Source: JAHELQ01 sp965603365
GTDB taxonomy: Bacteria; Acidobacteriota; Aminicenantia; UBA2199
DNA length: 53,639 bases
Reading direction: 5' to 3'
NCBI GenBank assembly: GCA_965603365.1
Contig: CBFDCR010000036.1
Location: 1-53,639 of the forward strand
The stretch's first letter is position 1. Every line of letters starts with the position of its first letter. A program made the position numbers and the translations under genes. The notes beneath the pieces were generated by a model. The model worked only from the letters and a program-made list of their open reading frames with translations, searched no databases and was not told the origin of the DNA. Below, piece after piece: positions 24,947 to 35,400 of this stretch.

Positions 24947-27900
24947 TTATTTAGACCGGTTTTGATAAACCTGCCGCTGTTTATTGGCCCTCTCCCGTAT
25001 TTTTTGATAATTGTCTGAAATTTCCTGTTTCCTGTTATCTCCCAAAAACTTAGCCAGGGAATGGATGGTGGGAAACCTGAACAAATCCACTATGGTCAAC
25101 TCCTTATCATACATGTCGCTGAGCCGACTGTGGACCTGGGTCAGCAGCAGCGAATGGCCCCCCAGGTCAAAAAAATTGTCGTTTATGCCCACCTTCTGCA
25201 CATGTAATAACTCCTGCCAGACAGAGGCGATGGACTGCTCGATCTGCGACCCCGGTGCCTTGAAATCTACCTCCAATTCCGGCCGAAGTCCCGAGGGTAT
25301 GGGTAAGGCGTTAACATCCACCTTGCCGTTGGGAGTTAAGGGAATCGCGTCAACGATCTCAAAGACCCCGGGGATCATGTAATCGGGCAGCCGCTCGTCC
25401 AACCAACCGCGCAGTGCACTGGTGTTGAGCATGTGACCGTTTTCCGTCACCAGGTAGGCCACCAACCGCTTATCACCGGCACCGATTTCACGATCCAGGA
25501 CCACCACATCCGCCACTCCCGGGTGCAGTCCCAGGTGGTTCTCGATCTCCGACAACTCGATCCGGTGACCGTGAACCTGGACCTGGGTGTCGATGCGGCC
25601 CAAAAACTTGATGGTGCCGTTGGGCAGCCAACTGCCCAGATCCCCCGTCCTATATAGGGGATAGGATTTAGGATTTAGGGGCTGGTGGCTGGTGGCTGGG
25701 GCTGTAATGAATCTTTCGGCCGTGAGTTCGGGATTGTTCAGGTAGCCCCGGGCCAGGCCGACACCGCCTATGTAGATCTCACCCGCAACACCGATCGGCA
25801 CGATATTCATCGTTCTGTCTACAATGTATATTTGGGTATTGATAACCGGTCGGCCTACGGAGATCAGCGGATTCTTCGACAGTTCGGCCCCATCCAGGAC
25901 ATTGTAGGTGGAACAGATAGTGGCCTCTGTCAAGCCATAGCCGTTGACGATGCAGAGGGAACCGGGCAGATGATCTACATCGCCGGCGGACAGGGCTTCC
26001 CCGCCGCTTAACAGCAGCCGAAGCTTAGCGGGCTGCCAGTTCACCGCATTCAAGCGGGCGATCATCGAGGGCACGGTGCTGAGAATCGAAATCTCATAAT
26101 CGTTTAGCAGGCTGGCCAGTTTTTTCATATCCAGGAAATGTATTTTATTGGCCAATACCACGCCGCCGCCGCACGACAGCATGGGCAGTACTTCGCCCAC
26201 GAAGCTGGCCGAAGCAATCGAGGTCAGCGGCAGTATCCGATCTCCCGGCCCCGGGCTGTAGGAACGGATAAACGAAAAAATCAAATTCACGATGCTGCTG
26301 TTTTCAATCAAGATACCTTTGGGTTCGCCGGTGGAACCGGAGGTATAGATCACGCAGCCGGGGCTTTTGGGACGGCAAAGGTTGGCCTTATTGTCACTGC
26401 GCTCCCCGGCGACCAGTTCCCAATCCCGGTCTATAGGCAGGATATGACCTTTATAAGCGGAAAATCGAGGCAAATAACCGGCCTGGGTCAACAGCACCGA
26501 AGGCGACGCCTCCCACAGGATCGCTTGCAGCCGCTGGTCGGGATAACCGGGGTCCATGGGGATATAGCCGCCGCCGGCCTTCAATATAGCCACAATCCCC
26601 ACCACCAATTCCAGGCAGTTGTCCAGGCAGATGCCCGCCAGCATCTCGGCATTGAGCCCAAACCGCTGCAAATAGCGGGCCAACTGGTTGGCCTGGTGGT
26701 TTAGTTCCGAATAGGTCATCTGCCGTTTATCGAAAATGACCGCCACCTCATGGGCATGCTTCTCCCCAGCGGTTTCAAATAACTGATAGATACAGGCAGC
26801 CGCCGGATAATCGCAGTCGGTATCGTTCCACTCCTTCAACAACCGGTGCAACTCCCCTTCGGCTAACATGGGTAACCTGGAGATCTTTTGATTTCCGTCG
26901 GCAGCCATGCCATCCAACAGTGTCTGGAAATGCCCGATCATGCGTCGAATGGTGGAGATTTCAAATAAATCCGTACTGTACTCAAAAGTGCCCTTCATGA
27001 TGCCCTCTTCCTCCCACATAGTAAGGGAGAGGTCCACCTGGGAAAAACCGGCATCCACCTGGATGGGAGTGATGGTGAGACCGGCTATCCGGGCCGGCGG
27101 CATGGGCGCATTTTGCAACTGAAACAATACCTGGAACAGTGGCGTCACACTCAAATTCCGCTGGGGGTTCAACTCCTCTACCAATTTTTCAAAGGGCATA
27201 TCCTGATTGGCATACGCCTCCAGGGCCGTTTTACGCACCTGCCGCAGTAGTTCTCTAAAACCGGGATCTCCTGAAAGATCGGTGCGGATGACCAGGGTAT
27301 TTACAAACAGGCCGATTAAATGTTCCAGCTCCAGGCGGTGACGGCCGGCAATGGGGGTACCGATGAGGATATCCTCCTGGCCACTGCAGCGGAACAAAAG
27401 GGTATTTAAGGCAGCCATCAACACCATAAAAAGAGTCACGTCCTGTGCTCTGGCCAGGTTATTGAGGGCTTTATACTTCTCTGTTGAGAAGGAAAAAGGC
27501 TCCAATGAACCCCTACCGCTGGGAATATGGGGCCGGGGATGATCGGTAGGCAGTGCCAGCACCGGCGGTGCACCGGCCAACTGCTCCCGCCAATAGGACA
27601 ACTGGGATTCATACAGCTTGCCCTGCATCCACTGGCGGTGCCAATGGACATAGTCGGTATATTGGATCGGCGGCTCTTTAAGTGGAGAGGGCAGGTCTTC
27701 AATGTAGGCCGGATAGATATCCATTAATTCCTGGAGCATGAGCCCCTTGGACCAGCCGTCCATCACGATGTGGTGGACATTCATTACCAGGGCATAATCA
27801 GCCTCCTCTATTTTTAATACACCCACCCTTACCAGCAAATCTTTCGACAGGTCAAAGGGTCTGGAGGAAAACCGGTTCACAAATTTCAAAACCCGATCTT

Positions 27901-28267
27901 CAAGCGAAACTCCGGGCTCCGGTTGCAGCGTGGATACCGATAACTTGATCCTCTCATCCGGGTGGGGCACCATCACCGGCTGACCCTCTTTGGCCGGAAA
28001 TGTCATGCGCAGTACCCGGTGTCTGCGGATAATTTCATTAAAGCACTTCTCCATTACGGCCATATTGAGGGGGCCTTTAATCCGTATGGCCTCGGGATCA
28101 TTATAGGCGGCACTTTTGGGATCAAATTGCTGCAGAAACCAGATGCGCCGCTGGGCAAAGGATAGTTGATAGGGAGCCGGATCGTCCCGCCTGGTCAACA
28201 CCGGCCCTTGGGGGGACACAATGCCTTTTTTCTTCAGCAACTCTTCAAAGAGTTTTTGTTTATCCAT
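24947..28267 (-). CDS. NRPS module C-A-T with an adenylation domain lacking the alpha-amine Asp
   Basis: 1106 residues. C (LSFAQRRIWFLQQF, HHIVMDG at 165; LCL-type), A (YTSGSTGEPKG at 641) and T (GGHSLLL, Ser1039). In the A4 region SASFVGEVLP replaces the usual FDASVWEIF, so position 235 is Ala687 instead of Asp; the by-eye code is A-S-G-S-L-G-G-I-C-K. Motif A5 reads GYGLTEATIC, with Leu for the usual Pro. A7 (YRTGDL) and the A10 Lys (PNGKVD) are present, so adenylation should work. Such A domains often take hydroxy, keto, aryl or beta-amino acids. A repeat-derived loop (TSHQPLNPKS) precedes YRTGDL. The C-terminus ends in a basic helix (ERANKQRQVYQN) suited to the following PKS. Confidence 0.95.
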   Translation of the reverse strand: MDKQKLFEELLKKKGIVSPQGPVLTRRDDPAPYQLSFAQRRIWFLQQFDPKSAAYNDPEAIRIKGPLNMAVMEKCFNEIIRRHRVLRMTFPAKEGQPVMVPHPDERIKLSVSTLQPEPGVSLEDRVLKFVNRFSSRPFDLSKDLLVRVGVLKIEEADYALVMNVHHIVMDGWSKGLMLQELMDIYPAYIEDLPSPLKEPPIQYTDYVHWHRQWMQGKLYESQLSYWREQLAGAPPVLALPTDHPRPHIPSGRGSLEPFSFSTEKYKALNNLARAQDVTLFMVLMAALNTLLFRCSGQEDILIGTPIAGRHRLELEHLIGLFVNTLVIRTDLSGDPGFRELLRQVRKTALEAYANQDMPFEKLVEELNPQRNLSVTPLFQVLFQLQNAPMPPARIAGLTITPIQVDAGFSQVDLSLTMWEEEGIMKGTFEYSTDLFEISTIRRMIGHFQTLLDGMAADGNQKISRLPMLAEGELHRLLKEWNDTDCDYPAAACIYQLFETAGEKHAHEVAVIFDKRQMTYSELNHQANQLARYLQRFGLNAEMLAGICLDNCLELVVGIVAILKAGGGYIPMDPGYPDQRLQAILWEASPSVLLTQAGYLPRFSAYKGHILPIDRDWELVAGERSDNKANLCRPKSPGCVIYTSGSTGEPKGILIENSSIVNLIFSFIRSYSPGPGDRILPLTSIASASFVGEVLPMLSCGGGVVLANKIHFLDMKKLASLLNDYEISILSTVPSMIARLNAVNWQPAKLRLLLSGGEALSAGDVDHLPGSLCIVNGYGLTEATICSTYNVLDGAELSKNPLISVGRPVINTQIYIVDRTMNIVPIGVAGEIYIGGVGLARGYLNNPELTAERFITAPATSHQPLNPKSYPLYRTGDLGSWLPNGTIKFLGRIDTQVQVHGHRIELSEIENHLGLHPGVADVVVLDREIGAGDKRLVAYLVTENGHMLNTSALRGWLDERLPDYMIPGVFEIVDAIPLTPNGKVDVNALPIPSGLRPELEVDFKAPGSQIEQSIASVWQELLHVQKVGINDNFFDLGGHSLLLTQVHSRLSDMYDKELTIVDLFRFPTIHSLAKFLGDNRKQEISDNYQKIRERANKQRQVYQNRSK
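25664..25688. repeat. 25-bp repeat copy B inside an adenylation domain
   Basis: Identical over 25 bases to 1254-1278 and at the equivalent A6-A7 loop of another NRPS. It continues as ggctggtggctgg, a short 7-bp repeat (about 25680-25699) that encodes the APATSHQP stretch. Confidence 0.75.
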
Positions 28268-28281
28268 TGTTCAGTTTTTTT

Positions 28282-29448
28282 TTAAAGTAGATGTCCGTAT
28301 TGATCAAAATAGGAAATAAAACGCTCCCGGATATCGGCCTCCCTTAAACCGAAATCCTCCAGGCGGTAATGGGGGACGCCGTGGTCATGCCGGGGATTTT
28401 TCTCCAACCAGTTTCGGATATTCGTCTCCATGTTCGAATCTATTGTATATTGAAAATGGTTATATATCTTTAAAATCGCTGCCACAGGGTCCCGAACCGG
28501 TTCCCTATAGTTCATATTTAAGAATCGCCGTTGGTTTGACCTCTTTTCCGCCTCCATTCCCCGTTCTATCGACCGGGCTGAATAATCCAGGATAAATTCC
28601 ACGAACTGTTTACTGCGGCGTTCATCACCCAAAAGAGCCGACAGCAGATTCAAGCTGGCGGGGATAGCTTCGAGGGGAGAGCGATGCAGCCAGAGGATGT
28701 TGGCATCGGGGAATAGCTCCAGTACCGTTTGCAGATTTAACAGGTGGAAAGAACATTTGAGTACCGGGAAATTAGCCGGTTTATACCAGAGCAGAAGCTG
28801 CAGCAACTTGCGAAAGTAATGATAACATGCTGTCATATCCTCTTGAATCAGCCATCGGGCATAGCCCGGAAGGCGCCATTCACTGTCAAAGGTGATGGAA
28901 CAAAAAGAGTGACGCATCAATAATTCACACTCTTCAGGATCGGCCGCCTTTGTTTCGTGAATATGTAATAGATCCGGAAATCTGGAATATATCTCCTTTA
29001 TTTTTAATTCTGCCAATTTTATACTTAAGGCCTCATGATTCAAACCCAGATTTGGACCAAAAAAAGGGTAGTGCATCTCCCAGTACTTGATCACCCGGCA
29101 GGAATTATCCTGGGCCAATAATCGGTGGAGAAGGGTCGAGCCGGTTCGGGTCAAGCCTACAATAAAAAGGGGATTTTTTATAGGCACCGCTAAAATCTGG
29201 GGAAAAGATTCAAAGTTATGCTGGATATAGAGACGGTTGGTCAGTATGGCACGTATGGCATTGCGAAAAGAAATCTTCTTCATCCGGTTGTTGGTGGCAC
29301 CGCATTGGTCTAAAAAACATTCGATCAGTCGGGACAACGGTTCCCGGAAGTCGTCATCACCCCATCCACTGAGGTTGGCACTCCGGCAGGCCTCTGCCAT
29401 CAATGTATCAATCGATAAATCAACCTCTTTTTTTATGGTTTTTAGCAT
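28282..29448 (-). CDS. Sulfotransferase (PAPS-dependent, Sulfotransfer_3 type)
   Basis: 388 residues. The 5'-phosphosulfate loop is FIVGLTRTGSTLLHRLL (Arg101, Thr102, Gly103, Ser104, Thr105) and the 3'-phosphate region is ILWLHRSPLEAIPASL. Both fit PAPS-dependent sulfotransferases. The N-terminal 90 residues are a helical extension. It lies 11 bp after the hybrid C-A-T-KS-AT-KR-T gene and 14 bp before the next NRPS, so it belongs to the pathway. The KR of the upstream protein makes a beta-hydroxyl, one possible acceptor. In curacin biosynthesis a sulfotransferase activates a beta-hydroxyl for elimination, but there it is fused to a thioesterase; here it is free and mid-operon, so plain O-sulfation is equally likely. 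Confidence 0.88.
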   Translation of the reverse strand: MLKTIKKEVDLSIDTLMAEACRSANLSGWGDDDFREPLSRLIECFLDQCGATNNRMKKISFRNAIRAILTNRLYIQHNFESFPQILAVPIKNPLFIVGLTRTGSTLLHRLLAQDNSCRVIKYWEMHYPFFGPNLGLNHEALSIKLAELKIKEIYSRFPDLLHIHETKAADPEECELLMRHSFCSITFDSEWRLPGYARWLIQEDMTACYHYFRKLLQLLLWYKPANFPVLKCSFHLLNLQTVLELFPDANILWLHRSPLEAIPASLNLLSALLGDERRSKQFVEFILDYSARSIERGMEAEKRSNQRRFLNMNYREPVRDPVAAILKIYNHFQYTIDSNMETNIRNWLEKNPRHDHGVPHYRLEDFGLREADIRERFISYFDQYGHLL

Positions 29449-29459
29449 GGGTGGGTGTC

Positions 29460-32400
29460 CTACCCCATCATTTCGACTTGCCGGTAAGTTCTGGCAATTT
29501 CATCGACTGTTTCGACATCTCCCCAGTTGTGGACGATGTTTTCCACTACCCCCCGGATGGTGGGCTGATTAAAAAGCACCTTGAGGGGGAAGTCGATGCG
29601 AAAGACCTCCCGCAGCCGGGAGGCCAGTTTGGTGGCGATTAACGAATGGCCCCCCAGTTCAAAAAAATCGTCAAACACCCCCACCAATTTTATTCCCAAT
29701 AGTTCCTGCCATATTTCGGCCACGATTCTTTCGGCCTCGCTCTGGGGTTCCTGATACACACCCTGGATATGAGATCTATCGGGTTCCAGCCGCTCTTCGG
29801 CCTGGGGCCGGATATCCGTGTCCCCGGGTTGGGCATATACCCAGCGCTGCAACTGGCCCTGCAAATCCTCATTGGCAATGACAACCTGGGCCGCCTGGTT
29901 TAAATTTAATGCCCGCTTGAAAGCCGCCTCCCCCTCTTCAGGCTTAATCTGGAGAGCGGCGGCAGCCGCCCTTTTTTCGCCAAATTCCCAGGTGGGCCAA
30001 TTGAGACTCAAAAAATTTTCGCCAAAATTTAGTCTCTGCTGCCGGGCAAAGCCATCCATAAAACTGTGGGCAGCACTATAGGCATATAAAGTCAGCCCCC
30101 CCAGAATGGAGGATAGAGAAGAGGTCAGGAGATAAAAATCGAGATTCTTATGTTGAAACACCTCCTTTAGAACGTACAATCCCTCTATTTTGGGGGCAAA
30201 ATGAACTTCGCACTCTCTCCTCTCCAGATCGGCAATCATCTTAAAGGCTTCGGCAGCCGTAACACCGGCTGTATGGATGACCCCATTAATGGCAGCGAAT
30301 CTCTCCTCTGCCTGTTTAACCGCGTTTTGCATTTCCCGGTGATTGGCAGAATCTGCCTGCACCACCAGTACCCGGGCCCCCATCTTCTCCAGTTGTCTGA
30401 CCTCCATCATCCTGAGGTTTCCATCTTCATTTTCCGGTAGTTTGGAACGGCTGGTGAGTACCAAACGGGCCTGGACCGACCGGGCCAGGTATCGGGCCAG
30501 GGTGAGTCCGATTTTGCCCAACCCACCGGTAATCAGGTAAACCCCCTTCTCCCTCAGCACCGTCGGTACTTCAGGGCCCTCTTTTATCTGAACGGGCTCG
30601 AAGGACTGCAGCCAGCGATAGTTCCCTCGATAGGCGATGAGCCGATCCGAAGGGGAGCCCTCCAATTCCGGGAGCAGGTGCGGCGGGATACCGTTACTCC
30701 CCACATCCAGGCTGCGGCAGACGATGTGGGGATACTCCTGGGAGACCACCTTGCAAGGCCCCAATATGGTCGCCTTTTCCGGCATGATGATATCTCCCTG
30801 ATCGATTTTGTGTAACCGATTCGACACCATCCAGAGGTCGATCCGGTTGAACATGGAGTGTCGGGCCAGTGCCTTCACCAGGTAAAGCAGGCTGTAGACG
30901 CCCCGCTCCAGGGAGGTGGCCAGGTATTCGCTCCCGGCCCCGGCCAGGGGCTCGGCAGTATACATCCACAGATGAACGATCTTATCAATCGTCCTGCCCG
31001 CCTGCTGCACGTCTGCTATTAAGGCCGCATAATCATCGCTGCGGCCGGGATTAACGAGGTAATCTCCAGGATTTTCCTTTTTAAACGCCTCGCCGACTCT
31101 TACGGTGATGATGTCCTGGTTCTTGTCCAGCAGTTGCTTCACCAGTTGTGTACCGATACCGTCTTGGTCCAAAAAAATCAGCCAGCACTTTTTCGCCTCC
31201 CCGCTGGGGCTGTCTGCCATATGATCGGTTAAGGGGGCTGTCGACTGCTTCCAGATAGGCAGGTAAAACTGGATCCCTTTCGGGGTCGTTGAGAAGCGGG
31301 TCTCCCTTTTTTTTGGCCGGAGCCAGCAGTTTTTCCGCTGGAAGGGATAGGTGGGCAGGGGGAGGCGGCGTCTTGTTTCTCCCGCTAAAGAGGCGTGAAA
31401 CCCCTGCCAGTCGATCTTGACGCCGGACAGCCACAATTGGCCGATACTGTTGAGCAGGTAATAGGCGTCGGGTAGGTCTTTTTGGGGATGCCTGACGAGA
31501 TCTACGATACATTGTCCCTCTCCCTCTCTCTTACCTGAATAGCGCCGCACAAATGTACTCAATACATTGCCGGGACCGACCTCCATAAAAACCGGCGACT
31601 CCAGTTGCAAAAGAGTCCCGATGCCATCGGCGAAGCGGACGGTCGCCCTCAATTGGTCGGCCCAATATTTTGCCGAAGCGGCATCTTCGGGGGAGATCCA
31701 ATCACCGCTGACATTCGATATGAATGGTATCCCCGGTTTATGTAATGAGACCTCCCCCACCTTCCGGCTAAATTCCGCCAATATGGGCGCCATCATGGGC
31801 GAATGAAAGGCGTGGGAAGTGTGCAGGCGCCGCGCCTCGTGGCCCAGGGTTTTTAATTGTTGTTCAAATCCGGCGATGGCCTCAACAGGGCCTGAAACCG
31901 CACAAAGGGAAGACGAATTTACCGCGGCCAGCGATATCTCCTCGTTTAATAGGGGCATTAAATCTTGTTCCGACAGGGAGACACTCAACATGGCACCGGC
32001 CGGCATCCCTGCCATCAATTTTCCCCTCAGGCAGACCAGCTTCAAGGCATCGTCGAGGCTGAAGACCCCGGCCAGGCAGGCGGCCACATACTCACCGATG
32101 CTGTGGCCGATCATGGCATAGGGTTTGATTCCCCATTTCATCAATAAGCGGGCCAGGGCGTACTCGAACACAAACAGCAGGGGTTGGGCTATGTCCGTTT
32201 GCTCGATTTCGACTGCAATTTTAGGCGAGGCGGGAAAAAGCAACGCCGGTAAATCAACGTCCACCAATGATTTCACTATCTCGAAACAGCGATCCATCTC
32301 CTGCCTAAACAGCGATTCGGTCCGGTATATATTTAACCCCATATTCACATACTGCGACCCCTGGCCGGGAAACATAAATATAACCGGGGAGTCGTCTTCA

Positions 32401-35400
32401 TGGGCCAGCGAAATCGGCAGGCCGCCGGGTTCCCCAGGGGTGAATCCCTTGATGACATCGGCCACATTGGCGGCTGCCAGCTTCCGGCGGTATTTAAAGG
32501 CTTTCCTGCCGGTTTGCAAAGTATAGGCCGCATCGGCCAGATGAAGGTTGGGATTTTTTTCCAGATGGATCAGCAGGTTTTCGGTCATCCGGTTCAGGGC
32601 AGATTCGGTCCTGCCGGACAACAGGATCAATTGAAAGGCACGGACCGAAGGCTGGTGTGCCGTCTCCGGTGCCTCTTCCAGTATGACGTGGCCGTTGGTG
32701 CCGCCGATGCCCAGGGCGCTGACACCGGCCCGTCGGGGCGTTTCGGCAGCCGGCCAATCTTTCAGCGACCGGTTTACATAAAAGGGGCTATTTTCAAAGT
32801 CGATCATGGGATTGGGGCTAACAAAGTTGATGCTGGGGGGAATCTGTCGCTGTTTCAGGCACAAGATCGCCTTTATCAGACCGGCAATACCGGCTGTCAC
32901 GTCAAGATGGCCGATATTGGACTTTACCGAGCCTATGGCGCAGAATTGCTTCTTATCGGTACCCGTACGGAAGGCACGGCTTAATGCGGAAACTTCAATC
33001 GGGTCTCCCAGCACCGTGCCGGTGCCGTGGGTCTCTACATAGCCGATGCTGGCCGGCGCTACGGCCGCATCGGTGATGGCATTTAAGATCACCTGGGCCT
33101 GGGCCTTCTCGCTGGGACTGGTATAGCCTACCTTCAAGGAGCCGTCGTTGTTGATGGCCGAGCCTCTCAATACCGCATAGATATTGTCGCCCTCCGAGAC
33201 AGCCGCCGACAACCTCTTTAAAACCACGATGCCGATGCCATTGCCGAATACCGTGCCTCTGGCCCCGGCATCGAAGGCGCGGCAGTGACCGTCGGGCGAT
33301 AGATGTCCCCCTTCGGTGTAGAAATAGCCTGTCCGTTCCGGTATCCTCAGGGACACGCCTCCCACCAGCGCCATGTCGCAGTCCCCGGCCATCAATCCCT
33401 GCCGGGCCAGGTGAATCGCCACCAGCGAGGTGGAACAGGCACACTGTATGGTGATGGCCGGCCCCTTTAAATTTAATTTATAGGCCACCCGTGAGGCCAG
33501 GAAGTCCTTGTCGTTGGCGATCATCGTCTGGAATTCTCCCAGTGTATTGACCACCTGGGGATTGGTCAGCACGTTGTTTAATATATAGGTATTAAAGCCG
33601 ACACCGGCATAGACGCCGATCAGGCCCGGGTACGTCTCGCCCACGTAACCGGCATCCTCCAGCGCCATCCAGGAGTACTCCAGGAACAAACGCTGCTGCG
33701 GGTCCATGATCTCGGCTTCCCTGGGGATGATACCGAAAAAATCGGCATCGAACATATTAAGGTCTCCCAGTAAACCCCAGGCGGGGATCAGCTCACAATT
33801 GCCCCGGATGTAACTATTCAATTCGGAATCTTCCAATTCCTCTTCGTTGAAAAAGGCAATCGATTCAGTGCCTTTGCTTAAATTCTCCCAGAATTCATTT
33901 TGATTCGCTGCCCCGGGGAAACGAAGCGATATCCCGATAGCGGCAAGATCACGGTCATCTAAACCGCTCCTGACCGGCTCCTTTTTCAACAATTGCCGAT
34001 CCCTGGCTTCGCCGCTCCCTTTGAGGTTCTCTTCAACATATTGGGCCTGGAGGGCGATGGTGGGGAAATTGAACAAATCAACGATTTCGACCTCTTGCTT
34101 GAGTTCAAAGTTTTTCTCCAGATGGCTTTTCAGCTTGATCAGCATCAGCGAATGCCCCCCCAGGTCGAAGAAGTTATCGTTGATCCCCAGGTTTTGCCTC
34201 TCCTTAGCCAGCAATTTTGCCCAGATCTCCTGGATTGCCCGTTCAAAGTCGCTTCTGGGCGGAATAAATTCGACGCCGCTGCCGATACTCTCCTTTATCT
34301 CCATCGTGACCAGTGCCTTGCGGTTGATCTTGCCATTGGGGATTACCGGCAGCTTTTCCAGTTGGATAAACTGGAGGGGCACCATATAATCGGGCAGGGT
34401 TTTTAATAAAAATCCCCGCATATCGGGGGCCGTGATTTCCCGGGGGGAGACAAAAAAGGCATAGAGGTTTTGATCTCCTTCCCGGTCTTCGCGGGCCACT
34501 ACCGCCGCCTCTTTCAACCCTGGATATTTCAGCACATGGTTTTCTATCTCCCGCAGTTCTACCCGGTTTCCCCGGATTTTGACCTGGTGATCGAGGCGGC
34601 CCAGGTATTCCACTGTCCCGTCCGGCAGGAAGCGGCCCAGGTCACCGGTACGATACATCCTCACCCCTGGCTGAAGGGGATTTTCCACGAATTTCTCCGC
34701 GGTTAAATCCGGGCGGTTCCAGTATCCATAGCCCACACCGGCACCGGATGAACATATCTCGCCGGCGATTCCCACCGGCTGCAATTGATTGTGATGGTTT
34801 AACACCAGCACCTGGGTATTCAAGGAGGGCGTGCCGATGGGCACCCGTTTGGTCCGGGTATCCACCGGGATGGTGTAGTGCAGCACATCGTCGCAGTTTT
34901 CCGTCTGCCCGTAGCAGTCCACCAGGTCAACATGGGGATAAGCCTTATAGAAGTTGTTGACCAGAAAGGGCTTGACCTCCTCGGCCGTAAGGCCAATCTT
35001 GCGCAAACCGCTCAAGTCGATCTTCTTTTTGCCCTCGTCCAGTAAAAATAGAAATGCCTTTAATACCGAAGGAATCACCTCAATGACCGTCACGCCGTCG
35101 GCAGCCACCCGCTCAAATTGGCGGTAGGGGTCCCACTCGATCTCATCCGAATAGGTCACCAACCGGGCCCCCATAAACAGCGGCGATAGAACCTGCCACA
35201 CCGAGGCAATCACGTTGATGCTGAAATTGTTGGCCACCGAGTCTTTCTCGGTTATCCCCAGCACCCCGATCTTGGTGTACGTATGGTTCACTATCCCCGA
35301 ATGGTGCAGCAGCGCGCCCTTGGGCCGGCCGGTGGAACCGGAAGTGTAGATAATATGTGAGGGGTCCTGGGGCTGAACCGGTTTTTGGGGATTCGCCGCC

